DNA of 41,956 bases from Gammaproteobacteria bacterium MOLA455 (GCA_000511875.1 AZIN01000004.1:406949-448904), one strand, 5' to 3'. Positions 9,285-18,843 are shown, counted from the stretch's first letter. Program-made: numbers and translations. Notes: a model not told the origin generated them from the sequence alone.

Positions 9285-10135
9285 TGGCGACTTATACTCT
9301 AGAAAAGATTGGCGCAAACCAAAGCTTTGGTGGCCAACAGCTGCGTTACAAGCATCAGTCTGCAACCCTAAACTGCGAGATGACATTTAGTATTTACCTG
9401 CCGCCTCAGGCCGCAAAAGGCCCAGTGCCAGTGCTCTATTGGCTGTCGGGATTAACCTGCAACGACGAAAACTTTGTTCAAAAAGCCGGAGCCCAACAGC
9501 ACGCGGCACAACATGGCATCGCCATAGTCTGCCCAGACACCAGCCCCAGAGGGGATGGTGTGGCGGACGATCCAGAGGCTGCATACGATATGGGGTTGGG
9601 TGCCGGCTTCTATGTCGACGCCACACAACAGCCCTGGGCTGAGCACTATCAGATGTATAGCTATATCTTGGATGAGCTGCAGGCACTGATTAACCGTGAG
9701 TTTCCTGTGGATGGCAAGCGCACTTCAATCTCTGGGCACTCCATGGGTGGTCATGGAGCCTTGACCATTGCTCTTAAAAATCCTCAACGATTCAAATCTG
9801 TGTCGGCTTTCGCGCCCATCTGTTCGCCACTCCAATGTCCCTGGGGTGACAAAGTGCTGAGTCATTATCTCGGTGATGATCGACAGACATGGGCGCAATA
9901 TGACACGGTTGAGCTGATTAAACAGGCCAAGCAGCATTTGCCCCTGTTAGTGGATCAGGGCACTGCAGACAATTTTTTAACCGAGCAGTTAAAAATCGAG
10001 CTTTTAGTTGAGGCGGGTCAAGTGGCCGATTACCCCATGCAAATCAGAATGCAGTCCGACTATGATCACAGCTACTTTTTTATTGCTACGTTTATAGCTG
10101 AGCACATGGCATTTCATGCAGATGCTTTATTTTAA
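9284..10135 (+). CDS. frmB: S-formylglutathione hydrolase
   Basis: It hydrolyses S-formylglutathione, the product of FrmA, to formate and glutathione in the cytoplasm. This 283-aa alpha/beta-hydrolase of the esterase D type has nucleophile Ser153 in GHSMGGH. The likely acid is Asp229 in GTADNFL and the likely base is His262 in YDHSYFF. The ATG uses the last base of the frmA stop codon, so translation is probably coupled. The formate released is the substrate of the formate dehydrogenase encoded directly downstream. Confidence 0.96.
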   Translation: MATYTLEKIGANQSFGGQQLRYKHQSATLNCEMTFSIYLPPQAAKGPVPVLYWLSGLTCNDENFVQKAGAQQHAAQHGIAIVCPDTSPRGDGVADDPEAAYDMGLGAGFYVDATQQPWAEHYQMYSYILDELQALINREFPVDGKRTSISGHSMGGHGALTIALKNPQRFKSVSAFAPICSPLQCPWGDKVLSHYLGDDRQTWAQYDTVELIKQAKQHLPLLVDQGTADNFLTEQLKIELLVEAGQVADYPMQIRMQSDYDHSYFFIATFIAEHMAFHADALF

Positions 10136-10303
10136 CCAAAAGGCTTAAAAAGACAGGCTAATGGAGAGGTAATAAGCAGTCCTTATTAGGTAAATAAGAG
10201 TCGCTTGGGTAAGGCAGAACTCTGTAGTGATAGTGCTAGACTGCGATCGTTGGCGGGCTGTTCAGCAGACCAGACGCCAAACATAACCACAGGAGTAGTT
10301 GAG

Positions 10304-10792
10304 TTGGGTATCAGCCAAGATGAGCAGCAATCGATCAGTGATTTAGTCGGGCAATATAAAGCCTTGCCTGGCGCGTTACTGCCCCTGTTGCATGCCATTC
10401 AGAAGCAAGTAGGTCATGTGCCTGATGCCGCTGTGCCGATCATTGCCAAAGGCCTCAATCTGTCCCGCGCCGAAGTTCATGGCGTAATCAGCTTTTACCA
10501 CGACTTTAGAATCACTCCTGTAGGCCGTCATACAGTGCAAATTTGTCGCGCTGAAGCCTGCCAGTCTATGGGCTCCCGTCAGCTAGAAGCTCATGCCAAG
10601 CAAGCCCTAGGGGTCGATTACGGTGAAACCACCGCTGATGGCGCCATTACCCTGGAGCCAGTCTACTGCTTAGGCAACTGCGCCTGTTCACCCTCAGTGC
10701 GAATCAATGATGATGTGTTTGCGCGGGTGGATGCGCAGCGCTTTGATGAGCTAGTGTCTGGCCTCTCGGCAGAAGAGAGCGTCGCCAAATGA
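10304..10792 (+). CDS. fdsG: NAD-dependent formate dehydrogenase gamma subunit (NuoE-like)
   Basis: This is the [2Fe-2S] thioredoxin-fold subunit of the soluble, oxygen-tolerant FdsABG formate dehydrogenase. It is homologous to NuoE of complex I. The four cluster cysteines are visible: Cys81 and Cys86 in CRAEAC, and Cys122 and Cys126 in CLGNC. I choose the TTG at 10304 because AGGAG (10291-10295) lies 8 nt before it and the resulting 162 aa matches the family. The frame stays open up to a TTG at 10205, which would add 33 residues without conserved character. The stop overlaps the fdsB start (ATGA). Confidence 0.93.
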   Translation: MGISQDEQQSISDLVGQYKALPGALLPLLHAIQKQVGHVPDAAVPIIAKGLNLSRAEVHGVISFYHDFRITPVGRHTVQICRAEACQSMGSRQLEAHAKQALGVDYGETTADGAITLEPVYCLGNCACSPSVRINDDVFARVDAQRFDELVSGLSAEESVAK

Positions 10793-12336
10793 TTTTTTAT
10801 ATTCCCCAAGATACCACCGCATTAGCCCTGGGTTCTGAAGCTGTGGCCCGTGCACTGCAAGCCGTTGGAATTGAGCCGGTGCGCAATGGTTCCCGTGGGC
10901 TGTTCTGGTTAGAGCCCCTATTAGAAGTGGCAACAGATCAGGGGCGTATTGCTTTCGGGCCGGTTGCTGCTCAGGATATTCCCAGCATTATTGATGCTCT
11001 GGCATCAGATCCCGCGAGCCATGTCCTTTACCAGGGTGAAGTGGCAGAGATTCCCTTTTTAAAGTCCCAGCAGCGACTGACCTATGCTCGTGCCGGGTTG
11101 GGCGATCCAGTTTGCTTGGACAACTATAAGTCATTAAACGGTTTTAAAGGACTCAAGAAAGCCTTGCAGATGACTGGTCAGCAGATTGTTGACCAGGTTA
11201 AAGACTCTGGCCTTCGCGGTCGTGGGGGTGCCGCATTTCCTGCCGGTATTAAGTGGCAGACTGTGCATGATGCAGGAAAGGACGGTTGTCAGAAATACAT
11301 AGTTTGCAATGCCGATGAAGGTGACTCAGGTACCTTTGCCGACCGTCTGGTGATGGAAGCAGATCCCTACCAGCTGATTGAAGGAATGATCATTGCCGGT
11401 CTCGCAGTAGGTGCCGATCAGGGCTACATTTATCTGCGCTCGGAGTATCCGCTGGCGCATAAGCTGTTAAATATCGCCATCGATCGCGCTGTCCAAGCCA
11501 ACTTTCTCGGCGAAAATATCCAAGGCTGCGGCAAAACCTTCCATCTGGAAGTGCGCTTGGGTGCCGGCGCCTATATCTGTGGCGAAGAGACTTCTTTACT
11601 AGAGAGCCTAGAGGGCAAGCGTGGAATGGTTCGCGCCAAACCCCCGTTGCCGGCCATCGAAGGTTTGTTTGGCATGCCAACCGTGGTCAATAACGTACTC
11701 ACCTTAGCGGCGATCTCGACCATATTGGCTGAGGGTGCAGCTGCGTATCAGAACTTTGGTATGGGCCGCTCGAGAGGCACCTTAGCCATTCAGCTGGCGG
11801 GTAACATCAAGTGCGGCGGCCTGATTGAATTGGCCTTTGGTGTGACATTGCGTGAGGTGGTGGAAGACTATGGGCAGGGCACCTATAGCGGCCGTCCGAT
11901 CCGCGCCATCCAGGTCGGTGGGCCATTGGGTGCATTTCTACCAGAGTCCCAATGGGATACGCCCATGGACTACGAAGCCTTCGCTGCGATTAAGGCCATG
12001 ATTGGTCACGGTGGCATAGTGGTGTTTGACGATACTGCGGATATGGCTGCCCAGGCGAGATTTGCCATGGAGTTCTGTGTGGTGGAGTCCTGTGGTAAAT
12101 GCACCCCTTGCAGAATTGGCTCGGTGCGTGGGGTCGAGGTTATCGATCGAATTGTTGCCAACGAAAATCGCGACAATAATGTAATTCTACTGCATGAGCT
12201 TTGCGACACTATGGAGTTTGGCTCTCTCTGTGCCATGGGTGGTATGACGCCCTATCCGGTTCGCAGTGCGCTCAAGCACTTCCCCGATGACTTTTTATCA
12301 CGCGACGCCGCGGGCGCTGCTCAGGGAGAAAATTAA
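10789..12336 (+). CDS. fdsB: NAD-dependent formate dehydrogenase beta subunit (NuoF-like)
   Basis: This subunit holds FMN, binds NAD+ and carries a [4Fe-4S] cluster, passing electrons from the molybdenum subunit to NAD+. At 515 aa it has an N-terminal thioredoxin-like part. The FMN/NAD motifs follow: GRGGAAFP at 144-151, NADEGDSGTF at 174-183 and GAYICGEETSL. The C-terminal 4Fe-4S ligands are Cys435, Cys438, Cys441 and Cys481. It overlaps fdsG by 4 nt and abuts fdsA with no gap, consistent with stoichiometric coupled translation. Confidence 0.96.
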   Translation: MIFYIPQDTTALALGSEAVARALQAVGIEPVRNGSRGLFWLEPLLEVATDQGRIAFGPVAAQDIPSIIDALASDPASHVLYQGEVAEIPFLKSQQRLTYARAGLGDPVCLDNYKSLNGFKGLKKALQMTGQQIVDQVKDSGLRGRGGAAFPAGIKWQTVHDAGKDGCQKYIVCNADEGDSGTFADRLVMEADPYQLIEGMIIAGLAVGADQGYIYLRSEYPLAHKLLNIAIDRAVQANFLGENIQGCGKTFHLEVRLGAGAYICGEETSLLESLEGKRGMVRAKPPLPAIEGLFGMPTVVNNVLTLAAISTILAEGAAAYQNFGMGRSRGTLAIQLAGNIKCGGLIELAFGVTLREVVEDYGQGTYSGRPIRAIQVGGPLGAFLPESQWDTPMDYEAFAAIKAMIGHGGIVVFDDTADMAAQARFAMEFCVVESCGKCTPCRIGSVRGVEVIDRIVANENRDNNVILLHELCDTMEFGSLCAMGGMTPYPVRSALKHFPDDFLSRDAAGAAQGEN

Positions 12337-15183
12337 ATGTTGGAATTTTACGAACCCCAAGCAGATTACGGCACGCCAAAAAGCACCAGCACCACCATGG
12401 TGACTCTGAGCATTGATGGCGTTAGCGTCACAGTTCCAGAAGGCACCTCAGTGATGCGTGCCGCCGCCGAGAGTGGTGTCAAAATCCCACGTCTCTGCGC
12501 CACTGACCAACTTAAATCCTTTGGCTCTTGTCGAGTTTGCTTAGTGGAAATTGAAGGTCGTCGTGGATTCCCAGCGTCCTGTACTACCAACGTAGAAGCG
12601 GGCATGGAAGTCAAAACCCAGTCCGATCAAATCGGCAAACTGCGTCGCAATGTGATGGAGCTGTATATTTCCGATCATCCGCTTGACTGCCTAACCTGCC
12701 CAACCAATGGCGACTGCGAACTGCAAGATACCGCCGGCGAACTCGGTCTGCGTTCCGTACGCTACGGCTTCGAAGGGGACAATCATCTGATCGCCGAGAA
12801 AGACGAATCCAATCCCTATTTCACCTTCGACCCCTCCAAGTGCATCGTCTGCTCTCGCTGCGTCCGTGCCTGTGAAGAAGTGCAGGGCACCTTTGCGTTG
12901 ACCATTGATGGCCGCGGTTTTGACTCCAAAGTTAGCGTCAGTCAGGACGAAGACTTTATGGGTTCCGAATGTGTTTCCTGTGGTGCCTGTGTTGCCGCTT
13001 GTCCCACCGCAACATTAACTGAAAAAAGTATTATCGAAGCCGGCAAACCCGAGCATTCCGTGATCACCACTTGCGCCTATTGCGGTGTCGGCTGTTCCTT
13101 TAAGGCCGAGATGAAAGGTAACCAAGTTGTGCGCATGACCCCCTACAAAGACGGTAAGGCCAACGAAGGCCACGCCTGCGTCAAAGGTCGTTTCGCCTTT
13201 GGTTACGCCACCCACAAAGATCGTATCACCGTGCCCATGATCCGCGACAGCATCGATGATCCTTGGAAAGAAGTGTCGTGGGACGAGGCGGTGACTTACA
13301 CCGCACAACGCTTCAAAGATATTCAGGCGCAATATGGCCGCACCAGCATTGGCGCTATCTCATCGAGCCGTTGTACCAACGAAGAAGTTTACCTGGTGCA
13401 AAAAATGGTTCGCGCTGGCTTTGGTAACAATAATATCGATACCTGTGCCCGGGTCTGCCATTCACCCACCGGCTTTGGCTTAAAAACCACATTGGGCGAA
13501 TCTGCTGGTACCCAAACCTTTGCCTCAGTGGCCGACGCCGATGTGGTAATAGTGATGGGTGCCAACCCAACCGAAGCGCACCCAGTGTTTGGTTCGCGTT
13601 TAAAGCGGCGCCTCCGTGAAGGCGCAAAACTCATTGTTATAGACCCGCGCAAAATTGAGCTAGTCAGCTCGCCGCATATTACTGCCGACTACCATTTGCC
13701 CGTTCGCCCCGGCACTAATGTGACTCTGCTCAATGCGCTGGCTCATGTGGTGGTCAATGAAGGCCTTCAAGCGCGGGACTATATTGCCGAGCGCTGCGAT
13801 GTCGCCGAATTTGAAAAGTGGCTCACCTTTATCGGTGACGACCGTCACTCTCCAGAAAACACCGCTAGCATTACCGGTGTCGATGCTGCTGATTTGCGTG
13901 CCGCCGCGCGCCTTTATGCCAGTGGCGGTAACGGCGCGATTTTCTACGGCTTGGGTGTCACCGAACACAGTCAGGGCTCAACAGCGGTCATGGCGATTGC
14001 CAACCTCGCCATGCTCACTGGAAATATTGGCCACGAAGGCGTGGGAGTCAACCCACTCCGTGGACAGAACAATGTGCAGGGCTCCTGCGACATGGGTTCA
14101 TTCCCCCATGAGCTGCCCGGCTACCGTCATATCTCTGACAAAGCTACTCGCGACTTATTTGAAGGAGAGTGGGGCGTGACTCTGGACTCAGAACCCGGCC
14201 TGCGTATCCCCAATATGTTTGACGCCGCCCTAGATGGCGACTTTAAAGGCCTCTATTGTCAAGGCGAAGATATCGCCCAGTCCGACCCTAACACTCAGCA
14301 CGTTGAAGCTGCACTGCGCTCCATCGAATGCTTGGTAGTACAGGATATTTTCCTCAACGAAACGGCAAAATTTGCCCATGTATTTTTACCCGGCGCCTCA
14401 TTTCTTGAGAAAGACGGCACCTTCACCAATGCTGAACGCAGAATTTCCAGAGTGCGTAAAGTCATGCCGCCGCTGAGTGGCAAAGCCGACTGGCAAGGCA
14501 CCATGGCTCTGGCTAACGCTCTGGGCTGCAAGATGGAATACAACCATCCCTCAGAAATTATGGACGAAATTGCCCGTCTAACTCCAACCTTTAACGGTGT
14601 CTCATACGACCGTATAGAACAGTTGGGCAGTATCCAGTGGCCGTGCAATGACGACAGTCCAGAGGGCACGCCGATCATGCATGTGGACCAGTTTGTTCGC
14701 GGTAAAGGCTTTTTTGCCATGACCGAATATGTCGCTACTACCGAGCGTGCCAACCGCAAGTTTCCACTGCTGCTGACTACTGGGCGGATACTCTCGCAAT
14801 ACAATGTTGGTGCTCAAACTCGGCGCACGGAAAACAGTGAATGGCACGGCGAAGATGTATTAGAAATTCACCCCCATGACGCAGAAGAACGGGGTATTAA
14901 CCATGGTGACTGGGTCGGTATTAACAGCCGAGTTGGCGACACCGTTCTGCGTGCGGATGTTACCGATAAAGTGAAGCCAGGTGTTGTCTACACCACATTC
15001 CATCATCCAGTATCCGGTGCCAACGTTATCACTACCGACAACAGTGACTGGGCCACCAACTGCCCAGAGTACAAAGTCACCGCCGTGCAGATCAGTAAAG
15101 TTTCCCAGCCCTCCAACTGGCAGGCGCGACAAAAATCTTTCGATAAGCAGCAGCAAGGCTTATTGAAAGACGCGCGTCACTAA
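12337..15183 (+). CDS. fdsA: NAD-dependent formate dehydrogenase alpha (catalytic, Mo-bis-MGD) subunit
   Basis: It oxidises formate to CO2 at a molybdenum bis-MGD centre. At 948 aa it has a NuoG-like N-terminus. The [2Fe-2S] cysteines are 54, 65, 68 and 82. The HxxxCxxCxxxxxC motif starts at His114. Two ferredoxin-type CxxCxxCxxxC clusters follow. The 4Fe-4S motif CAYCGVGC (246-253) opens the FdhF-like domain. The Mo ligand is Cys374 followed by His375 (CARVCHSP), so this is a cysteine rather than a selenocysteine enzyme and there is no in-frame TGA. The ATG directly follows the fdsB stop. Confidence 0.97.
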   Translation: MLEFYEPQADYGTPKSTSTTMVTLSIDGVSVTVPEGTSVMRAAAESGVKIPRLCATDQLKSFGSCRVCLVEIEGRRGFPASCTTNVEAGMEVKTQSDQIGKLRRNVMELYISDHPLDCLTCPTNGDCELQDTAGELGLRSVRYGFEGDNHLIAEKDESNPYFTFDPSKCIVCSRCVRACEEVQGTFALTIDGRGFDSKVSVSQDEDFMGSECVSCGACVAACPTATLTEKSIIEAGKPEHSVITTCAYCGVGCSFKAEMKGNQVVRMTPYKDGKANEGHACVKGRFAFGYATHKDRITVPMIRDSIDDPWKEVSWDEAVTYTAQRFKDIQAQYGRTSIGAISSSRCTNEEVYLVQKMVRAGFGNNNIDTCARVCHSPTGFGLKTTLGESAGTQTFASVADADVVIVMGANPTEAHPVFGSRLKRRLREGAKLIVIDPRKIELVSSPHITADYHLPVRPGTNVTLLNALAHVVVNEGLQARDYIAERCDVAEFEKWLTFIGDDRHSPENTASITGVDAADLRAAARLYASGGNGAIFYGLGVTEHSQGSTAVMAIANLAMLTGNIGHEGVGVNPLRGQNNVQGSCDMGSFPHELPGYRHISDKATRDLFEGEWGVTLDSEPGLRIPNMFDAALDGDFKGLYCQGEDIAQSDPNTQHVEAALRSIECLVVQDIFLNETAKFAHVFLPGASFLEKDGTFTNAERRISRVRKVMPPLSGKADWQGTMALANALGCKMEYNHPSEIMDEIARLTPTFNGVSYDRIEQLGSIQWPCNDDSPEGTPIMHVDQFVRGKGFFAMTEYVATTERANRKFPLLLTTGRILSQYNVGAQTRRTENSEWHGEDVLEIHPHDAEERGINHGDWVGINSRVGDTVLRADVTDKVKPGVVYTTFHHPVSGANVITTDNSDWATNCPEYKVTAVQISKVSQPSNWQARQKSFDKQQQGLLKDARH

Positions 15184-15185
15184 CC

Positions 15186-16001
15186 TTGGCCATCCAAGAC
15201 TCAGACAGGGTCAATCGTGTTATCTGGGAAGCGGGAGAGGCTGTCGAAGGCATAGACTGGGTCGCCACAGAAACTGCCGTGGCGCTGGTTTATAACGGCA
15301 TCTCCCATGTAGTGATGATGGCCACGCCAGCTGACCTAGAGGACTTTGCTCTGGGCTTTAGCCTCAGTGAAGGCATCCTGCAAAGCGCCAAACAATTACT
15401 CGATTGCGAAATTACAGAAACCGACAAAGGCATAGCGCTAGCCCTAACCATTACGGCCGAGCCCTTTGCCAAGCTAAAAGAAAAGCGCCGCAACCTAGTG
15501 GGCAGAACAGGATGTGGACTCTGCGGTGCTGAATCCTTAGAACAGGCCATCAGCGAACCCGCCATGGTCACCGCCCAATTGTCCATAAGCCACGACGCCA
15601 TTCAAAAAGCTTCTCGGGCTCTGGCCTCAGAACAAAAGTTGCAGCAGCAGACCGGGGCAGTACATGGAGCTGCCTTCTGCAATGCGCAGGGTGATTTGTT
15701 GTTAGTCCGAGAAGATGTTGGCCGCCACAATGCGCTAGATAAGCTTCTAGGTGCACTGGCCAAGAAAGAGCAAGAACAAAACAGAGAACAAAACAGAGAG
15801 CAAGGCTTTGTATTAGTCACCAGCAGAGCCAGCTACGAAATGGTCGCTAAAACCACCGGCGCCAATGTAGCCCTATTAGCTGCGGTCTCAGCCCCCACAT
15901 CTCTGGCCATCGAACTGGCCGAGAAAAGTGGCCTAACTCTTGTAGGCTTTACCAGAACCGGCCGTCATGTGATCTATGCCAATGGCCAAAGAATTCACTG
16001 A
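15186..16001 (+). CDS. fdhD: Formate dehydrogenase accessory sulfurtransferase FdhD
   Basis: FdhD (also called FdsC in fds operons) supplies sulfur to the molybdenum cofactor and is needed for an active formate dehydrogenase. The reactive CxxC loop is Cys110-GL-Cys113 in GRTGCGLCG. The family signature REDVGRHNALDK is also present. Length is 271 aa. The start is a TTG 3 nt after the fdsA stop with no strong ribosome site, so coupling to fdsA is likely. A small duplicated NREQ segment (about residues 199-206) is a local slip-type repeat. Confidence 0.94.
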   Translation: MAIQDSDRVNRVIWEAGEAVEGIDWVATETAVALVYNGISHVVMMATPADLEDFALGFSLSEGILQSAKQLLDCEITETDKGIALALTITAEPFAKLKEKRRNLVGRTGCGLCGAESLEQAISEPAMVTAQLSISHDAIQKASRALASEQKLQQQTGAVHGAAFCNAQGDLLLVREDVGRHNALDKLLGALAKKEQEQNREQNREQGFVLVTSRASYEMVAKTTGANVALLAAVSAPTSLAIELAEKSGLTLVGFTRTGRHVIYANGQRIH

Positions 16002-16011
16002 GAGAAATCCT

Positions 16012-16254
16012 ATGCCAGACTCAAAACGTCAGCGTCTCGTTAGTCAGGTCAACCAAATTGCGCTCAATATGAGCGCCAATGGCAGCGAGGAAATGGTCGC
16101 CGATCAAGTGGCTCAGCATCTCGACAAATTTTGGGCGCCGCCGATGAAAGATTTGATTACTGAGCAGCCAGGGAATGAAGATATTGGCTTGACCTCTATA
16201 GGGCAGATGGCGGTTGGGAATCTGTTGAAGATTCTGGAAAAAAAGCAGACCTAA
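16012..16254 (+). CDS. fdsD: NAD-dependent formate dehydrogenase delta subunit
   Basis: This is a small 80-aa protein at the end of the fds operon, matching FdsD in size, place and its QVNQIALNM and HLDKFWAPPMK segments. FdsD is associated with FdsABG maturation or stability; it has no cofactor motif. The ATG at 16012 is 10 nt after the fdhD stop with GAGAG upstream. An in-frame ATG 12 codons earlier would overlap fdhD and is less likely. It closes the formaldehyde and formate oxidation operon and converges with bioA. Confidence 0.88.
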   Translation: MPDSKRQRLVSQVNQIALNMSANGSEEMVADQVAQHLDKFWAPPMKDLITEQPGNEDIGLTSIGQMAVGNLLKILEKKQT

Positions 16255-16271
16255 GTTTTGTTTTCAATATC

Positions 16272-16300
16272 TGTTCATCCTGAGCTCAGCCGATGGGTTT
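16272..16300. repeat. Degenerate REP-like dispersed repeat fragment
   Basis: The segment beginning TGTTCATCCTGAGC resembles the start of a dispersed intergenic repeat seen in many bacteria (typically TTCATCCTGAGCGAAGCGAAG). It sits in the 85-nt gap between the convergent fdsD and bioA. The second half is poorly matched, so this is a weak call; it recalls the better copies at 18661-18843, in opposite orientation to the first of them. Confidence 0.35.
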
Positions 16301-16339
16301 CCTTGCTGTATGACACTCATACCCAACGAGCAAGCAGCT

Positions 16340-17644
16340 CTAAGTATGTTCCAGCACCCGATAAATTCCGCTCACCAAGGCTGTCAGCTCCTCGTCGGTG
16401 CTGATGTAAGGCGGCATCACATAGACCAGCTTGCCAAATGGCCGTACCCAAATACCCTCGGCGACAAACTTCTTCTGTATTTCGGCCAGGTTTACCGGCT
16501 CTTTCATCTGGATCACACCAATGGCTCCGAGCACTCGAATCTCGTCCACAGCATCCAGTGTCATAAAGGCTGCCAGCTGAGTATTCAAAAGACTTTCGAT
16601 ACGCTGAATATTGCTCTGCCAATCGCTGCTAAGCAATAGATCAATACTGGCATTGGCCACTGCGCAGGCCAGTGGATTACCCATAAAGGTTGGGCCGTGC
16701 ATAAAGCAGCCAGCTTCACCTTCACAGATGCCGCGACTGACCTCTTCGCTACAGAGGGTTGCGGCCAGAGTCATATAGCCGCCGGTAATGGCTTTACCCA
16801 GACAGAGAATGTCTGGTGAAATACCCGCCCACTCGCAGGCAAATAATTTTCCGCTACGGCCAAAACCCGTGGCAATTTCATCGGCAATTAACAACACATT
16901 GTGCTGATCGCAGAGCTCGCGAACGCGCTTTAAATAGTGCGGTGAATAAAAGCGCATACCACCGGCACCCTGAACAATAGGCTCAAGGATCACTGCCGCT
17001 AGCTGATGACTCTTGCTGGAAATAATCTCGGCAAACTCGGCAATATCCTCTTCGTTCCATTCTTCATGGACGCCAGTCTGTGGAGCTGGAGCAAAATGAT
17101 GCTTGGTCACCACCTGGTCAAACATATGATGCATGCCGGTCTTGGGGTCGCATACCGACATGGCGGCGAAGGTGTCGCCGTGATAGCCGTTGCGCAGAGT
17201 TAAAAGTTGTGATTTCTCGGAGTGGCCCTGAGAAATCCAATATTGAAAGGCCATCTTAATCGCCACTTCAACGGCCACTGAACCGGAGTCTGAGAGGAAT
17301 ACTTTGTCGAGTCCCGGGGGCGTAATAGCCACCAGTTTTTCACACAGCTCCACTGCTGGGGCATGGGTAATACCGCCAAACATCACATGACTGACTTTGT
17401 CGATCTGGTCTTTTGCCGCCTGATTTAAGACTGGATGATTGTAACCGTGAATGGTGCACCACCAGGATGACATGCCGTCGACCAGCTCCCGACCATCGGC
17501 CAATTTCAGGTAGACACCTTTGGCAGAAATCACCTCGTAGGCAGGTATAGGAGCGCTCAATGAGGAATAGGGGTGCCAGACAAATTGTTGGTCTTTTTGT
17601 AGCAACTCTGCATTTTGTTGCGGGATTTTGGTGATGCTGTTCAA
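16340..17644 (-). CDS. bioA: Adenosylmethionine-8-amino-7-oxononanoate aminotransferase
   Basis: This PLP enzyme of biotin synthesis converts 7-keto-8-aminopelargonate to 7,8-diaminopelargonate using S-adenosylmethionine as amino donor. At 434 aa it is full length. The substrate-site WW pair is Trp61-Trp62. GDTFAAMSVCDP, LIADEIATGFGRSG and the PLP lysine Lys284 in LGKAITGGY are clear, as is HGPTFMGNPLAC. No other bio gene is adjacent. The product would feed biotinylation, including of OadA encoded further on. It is divergent from the DUF547 gene; no convincing BirA operator was recognised in the 163-nt gap. Confidence 0.96.
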   Translation of the reverse strand: MNSITKIPQQNAELLQKDQQFVWHPYSSLSAPIPAYEVISAKGVYLKLADGRELVDGMSSWWCTIHGYNHPVLNQAAKDQIDKVSHVMFGGITHAPAVELCEKLVAITPPGLDKVFLSDSGSVAVEVAIKMAFQYWISQGHSEKSQLLTLRNGYHGDTFAAMSVCDPKTGMHHMFDQVVTKHHFAPAPQTGVHEEWNEEDIAEFAEIISSKSHQLAAVILEPIVQGAGGMRFYSPHYLKRVRELCDQHNVLLIADEIATGFGRSGKLFACEWAGISPDILCLGKAITGGYMTLAATLCSEEVSRGICEGEAGCFMHGPTFMGNPLACAVANASIDLLLSSDWQSNIQRIESLLNTQLAAFMTLDAVDEIRVLGAIGVIQMKEPVNLAEIQKKFVAEGIWVRPFGKLVYVMPPYISTDEELTALVSGIYRVLEHT

Positions 17645-17807
17645 AGTTCTATGAGCTCCAAATTGATTGCGTGCAGGGGCAGTGTTACTAAAGCGTGTCT
17701 ACAGAAATTGTACTGTCGACTAGGACTGCATTGCGAGGCTTTTTCGGGCAATGAAATACAGTCTAGAAAATATTTCACCTTAACAATATATTCAAACGGA
17801 GTTGATT

Positions 17808-18620
17808 ATGCCGCGGTTAAAGTTGTTTATGATAGCCCTGATTGGTCTTTCTTGCGCCTCAAATGCAATCGCTAAAAAGGATTGGGCTATCTGGAATAGT
17901 AGTGATGAGACCAACCTCGACATTATAGATCATTCGCCGTTTGATGGCTTCCTGAAAACCTATGTGGTGAGCAATCATCCCTCGGGAATTAATCGTTTTC
18001 GCTATGCTGATGTGAGCCGTGGCGATAATAAGCTGCTGAATAAGTACATTGCCAAGATGGCATCCATTGACCCCCGCGATTATCGCAAGCGTGAGCAGAA
18101 GGCCTATTGGTTGAATCTTTACAATGCTCTCACGTTACAAGAGCTGCTTAAGTTGTATCCAGTGACGTCTGTTGAGCGCGACAAGATTAGTCGCAAGCGT
18201 CGCATTACGGTGGCTAAAAAAAAGTTGTCGATGGCGGATATAGATCAGCGTATTTTGCGGCCAATATGGCAGGATTATAAAACGGTTTTTGGCCTTAGCT
18301 GCGCCACTGTTGGTTGTCCGGCGATTCATGCTCAGGCATTTACTGGGTCTAATACAGATAAGTTGCTCAAGCAGTACGCTCGTGAGTTTATTAATCATCC
18401 TCGAGGTTTGACTGTGTCTACGGATGAGTTGCGGGTGTCGCGGATTTTTTCTTGGTACCGGGATGATTTTGGCGCTGGCGACGGCGATCGGCAGTTGATT
18501 CGGTTGTTTTCTCATTACGCTGAGGATAGTAAAGCCCTGTATATTTTGGGCTTTAGTGGGGATATTGAGTATGCCTATGATAAGCGCATAAATGCGCCGG
18601 AGACGCGCTGGCCGTTGTAG
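17808..18620 (+). CDS. DUF547 domain-containing exported protein
   Basis: This is a 270-aa protein with an N-terminal signal peptide ending near SCASNAIAKK. The DUF547 signature is present as KAYWLNLYNALTLQELL and, later, GLSCATVGCPAIHAQAF. The function of this widespread family is not established. The ATG at 17808 is chosen because CGGAG lies 6 nt before it and the signal peptide begins there; a TTG two codons upstream is less likely. It appears to be a single-gene unit, followed by a repeat-rich spacer. Confidence 0.87.
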   Translation: MPRLKLFMIALIGLSCASNAIAKKDWAIWNSSDETNLDIIDHSPFDGFLKTYVVSNHPSGINRFRYADVSRGDNKLLNKYIAKMASIDPRDYRKREQKAYWLNLYNALTLQELLKLYPVTSVERDKISRKRRITVAKKKLSMADIDQRILRPIWQDYKTVFGLSCATVGCPAIHAQAFTGSNTDKLLKQYAREFINHPRGLTVSTDELRVSRIFSWYRDDFGAGDGDRQLIRLFSHYAEDSKALYILGFSGDIEYAYDKRINAPETRWPL

Positions 18621-18660
18621 ATTTTTGCTGCGAGTCCTGCCGGGGTCTCTGCCGTCTGAT

Positions 18661-18843
18661 GGAGATGCTTCGGCCTTGCTCAGGATGAACAAAATATGTT
18701 TAGTGATCCCGGTCGCCACTACCGTCAATCCCGATCGGAGTGGAGGGATCTATTGCAATCGGCAGCAACCTTATGAGCCTCTGTTTCGCCTGATGTCGGT
18801 GCCATAGGGTAGGGGGTCCTTTGACTTTGCATGGGATGACAGG
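18661..18843. repeat. Cluster of three degenerate REP-like elements
   Basis: The 354-nt gap between the DUF547 gene and ttcA holds three short segments. They resemble the dispersed family usually written GGATCCTTCGACTTCGCTC followed by AGGATGAC. They lie at 18661-18690 (GATGCTTCGGCCTTGCTC then AGGATGAAC), at 18721-18751 (CCGATCGGAGTGGAGGGATC) and at 18812-18843 (GGTCCTTTGACTTTGC then ATGGGATGAC). All are degenerate. No open reading frame with coding character was seen in this gap. The family assignment is from memory of the motif, not a search. Confidence 0.5.

Noticed and set aside
10205-10303. Longer fdsG start at TTG 10205
   Set aside because: The extra 33 residues have no family character and AGGAG points to the TTG at 10304.
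13441-13470. Possible selenocysteine site in the formate dehydrogenase catalytic subunit
   Set aside because: The codon at the molybdenum-ligand position is TGC (cysteine) and there is no in-frame TGA.
17645-17807. BirA-type operator upstream of bioA
   Set aside because: No convincing TTGTAAACC/GGTTTACAA-like half-sites were found in the gap.
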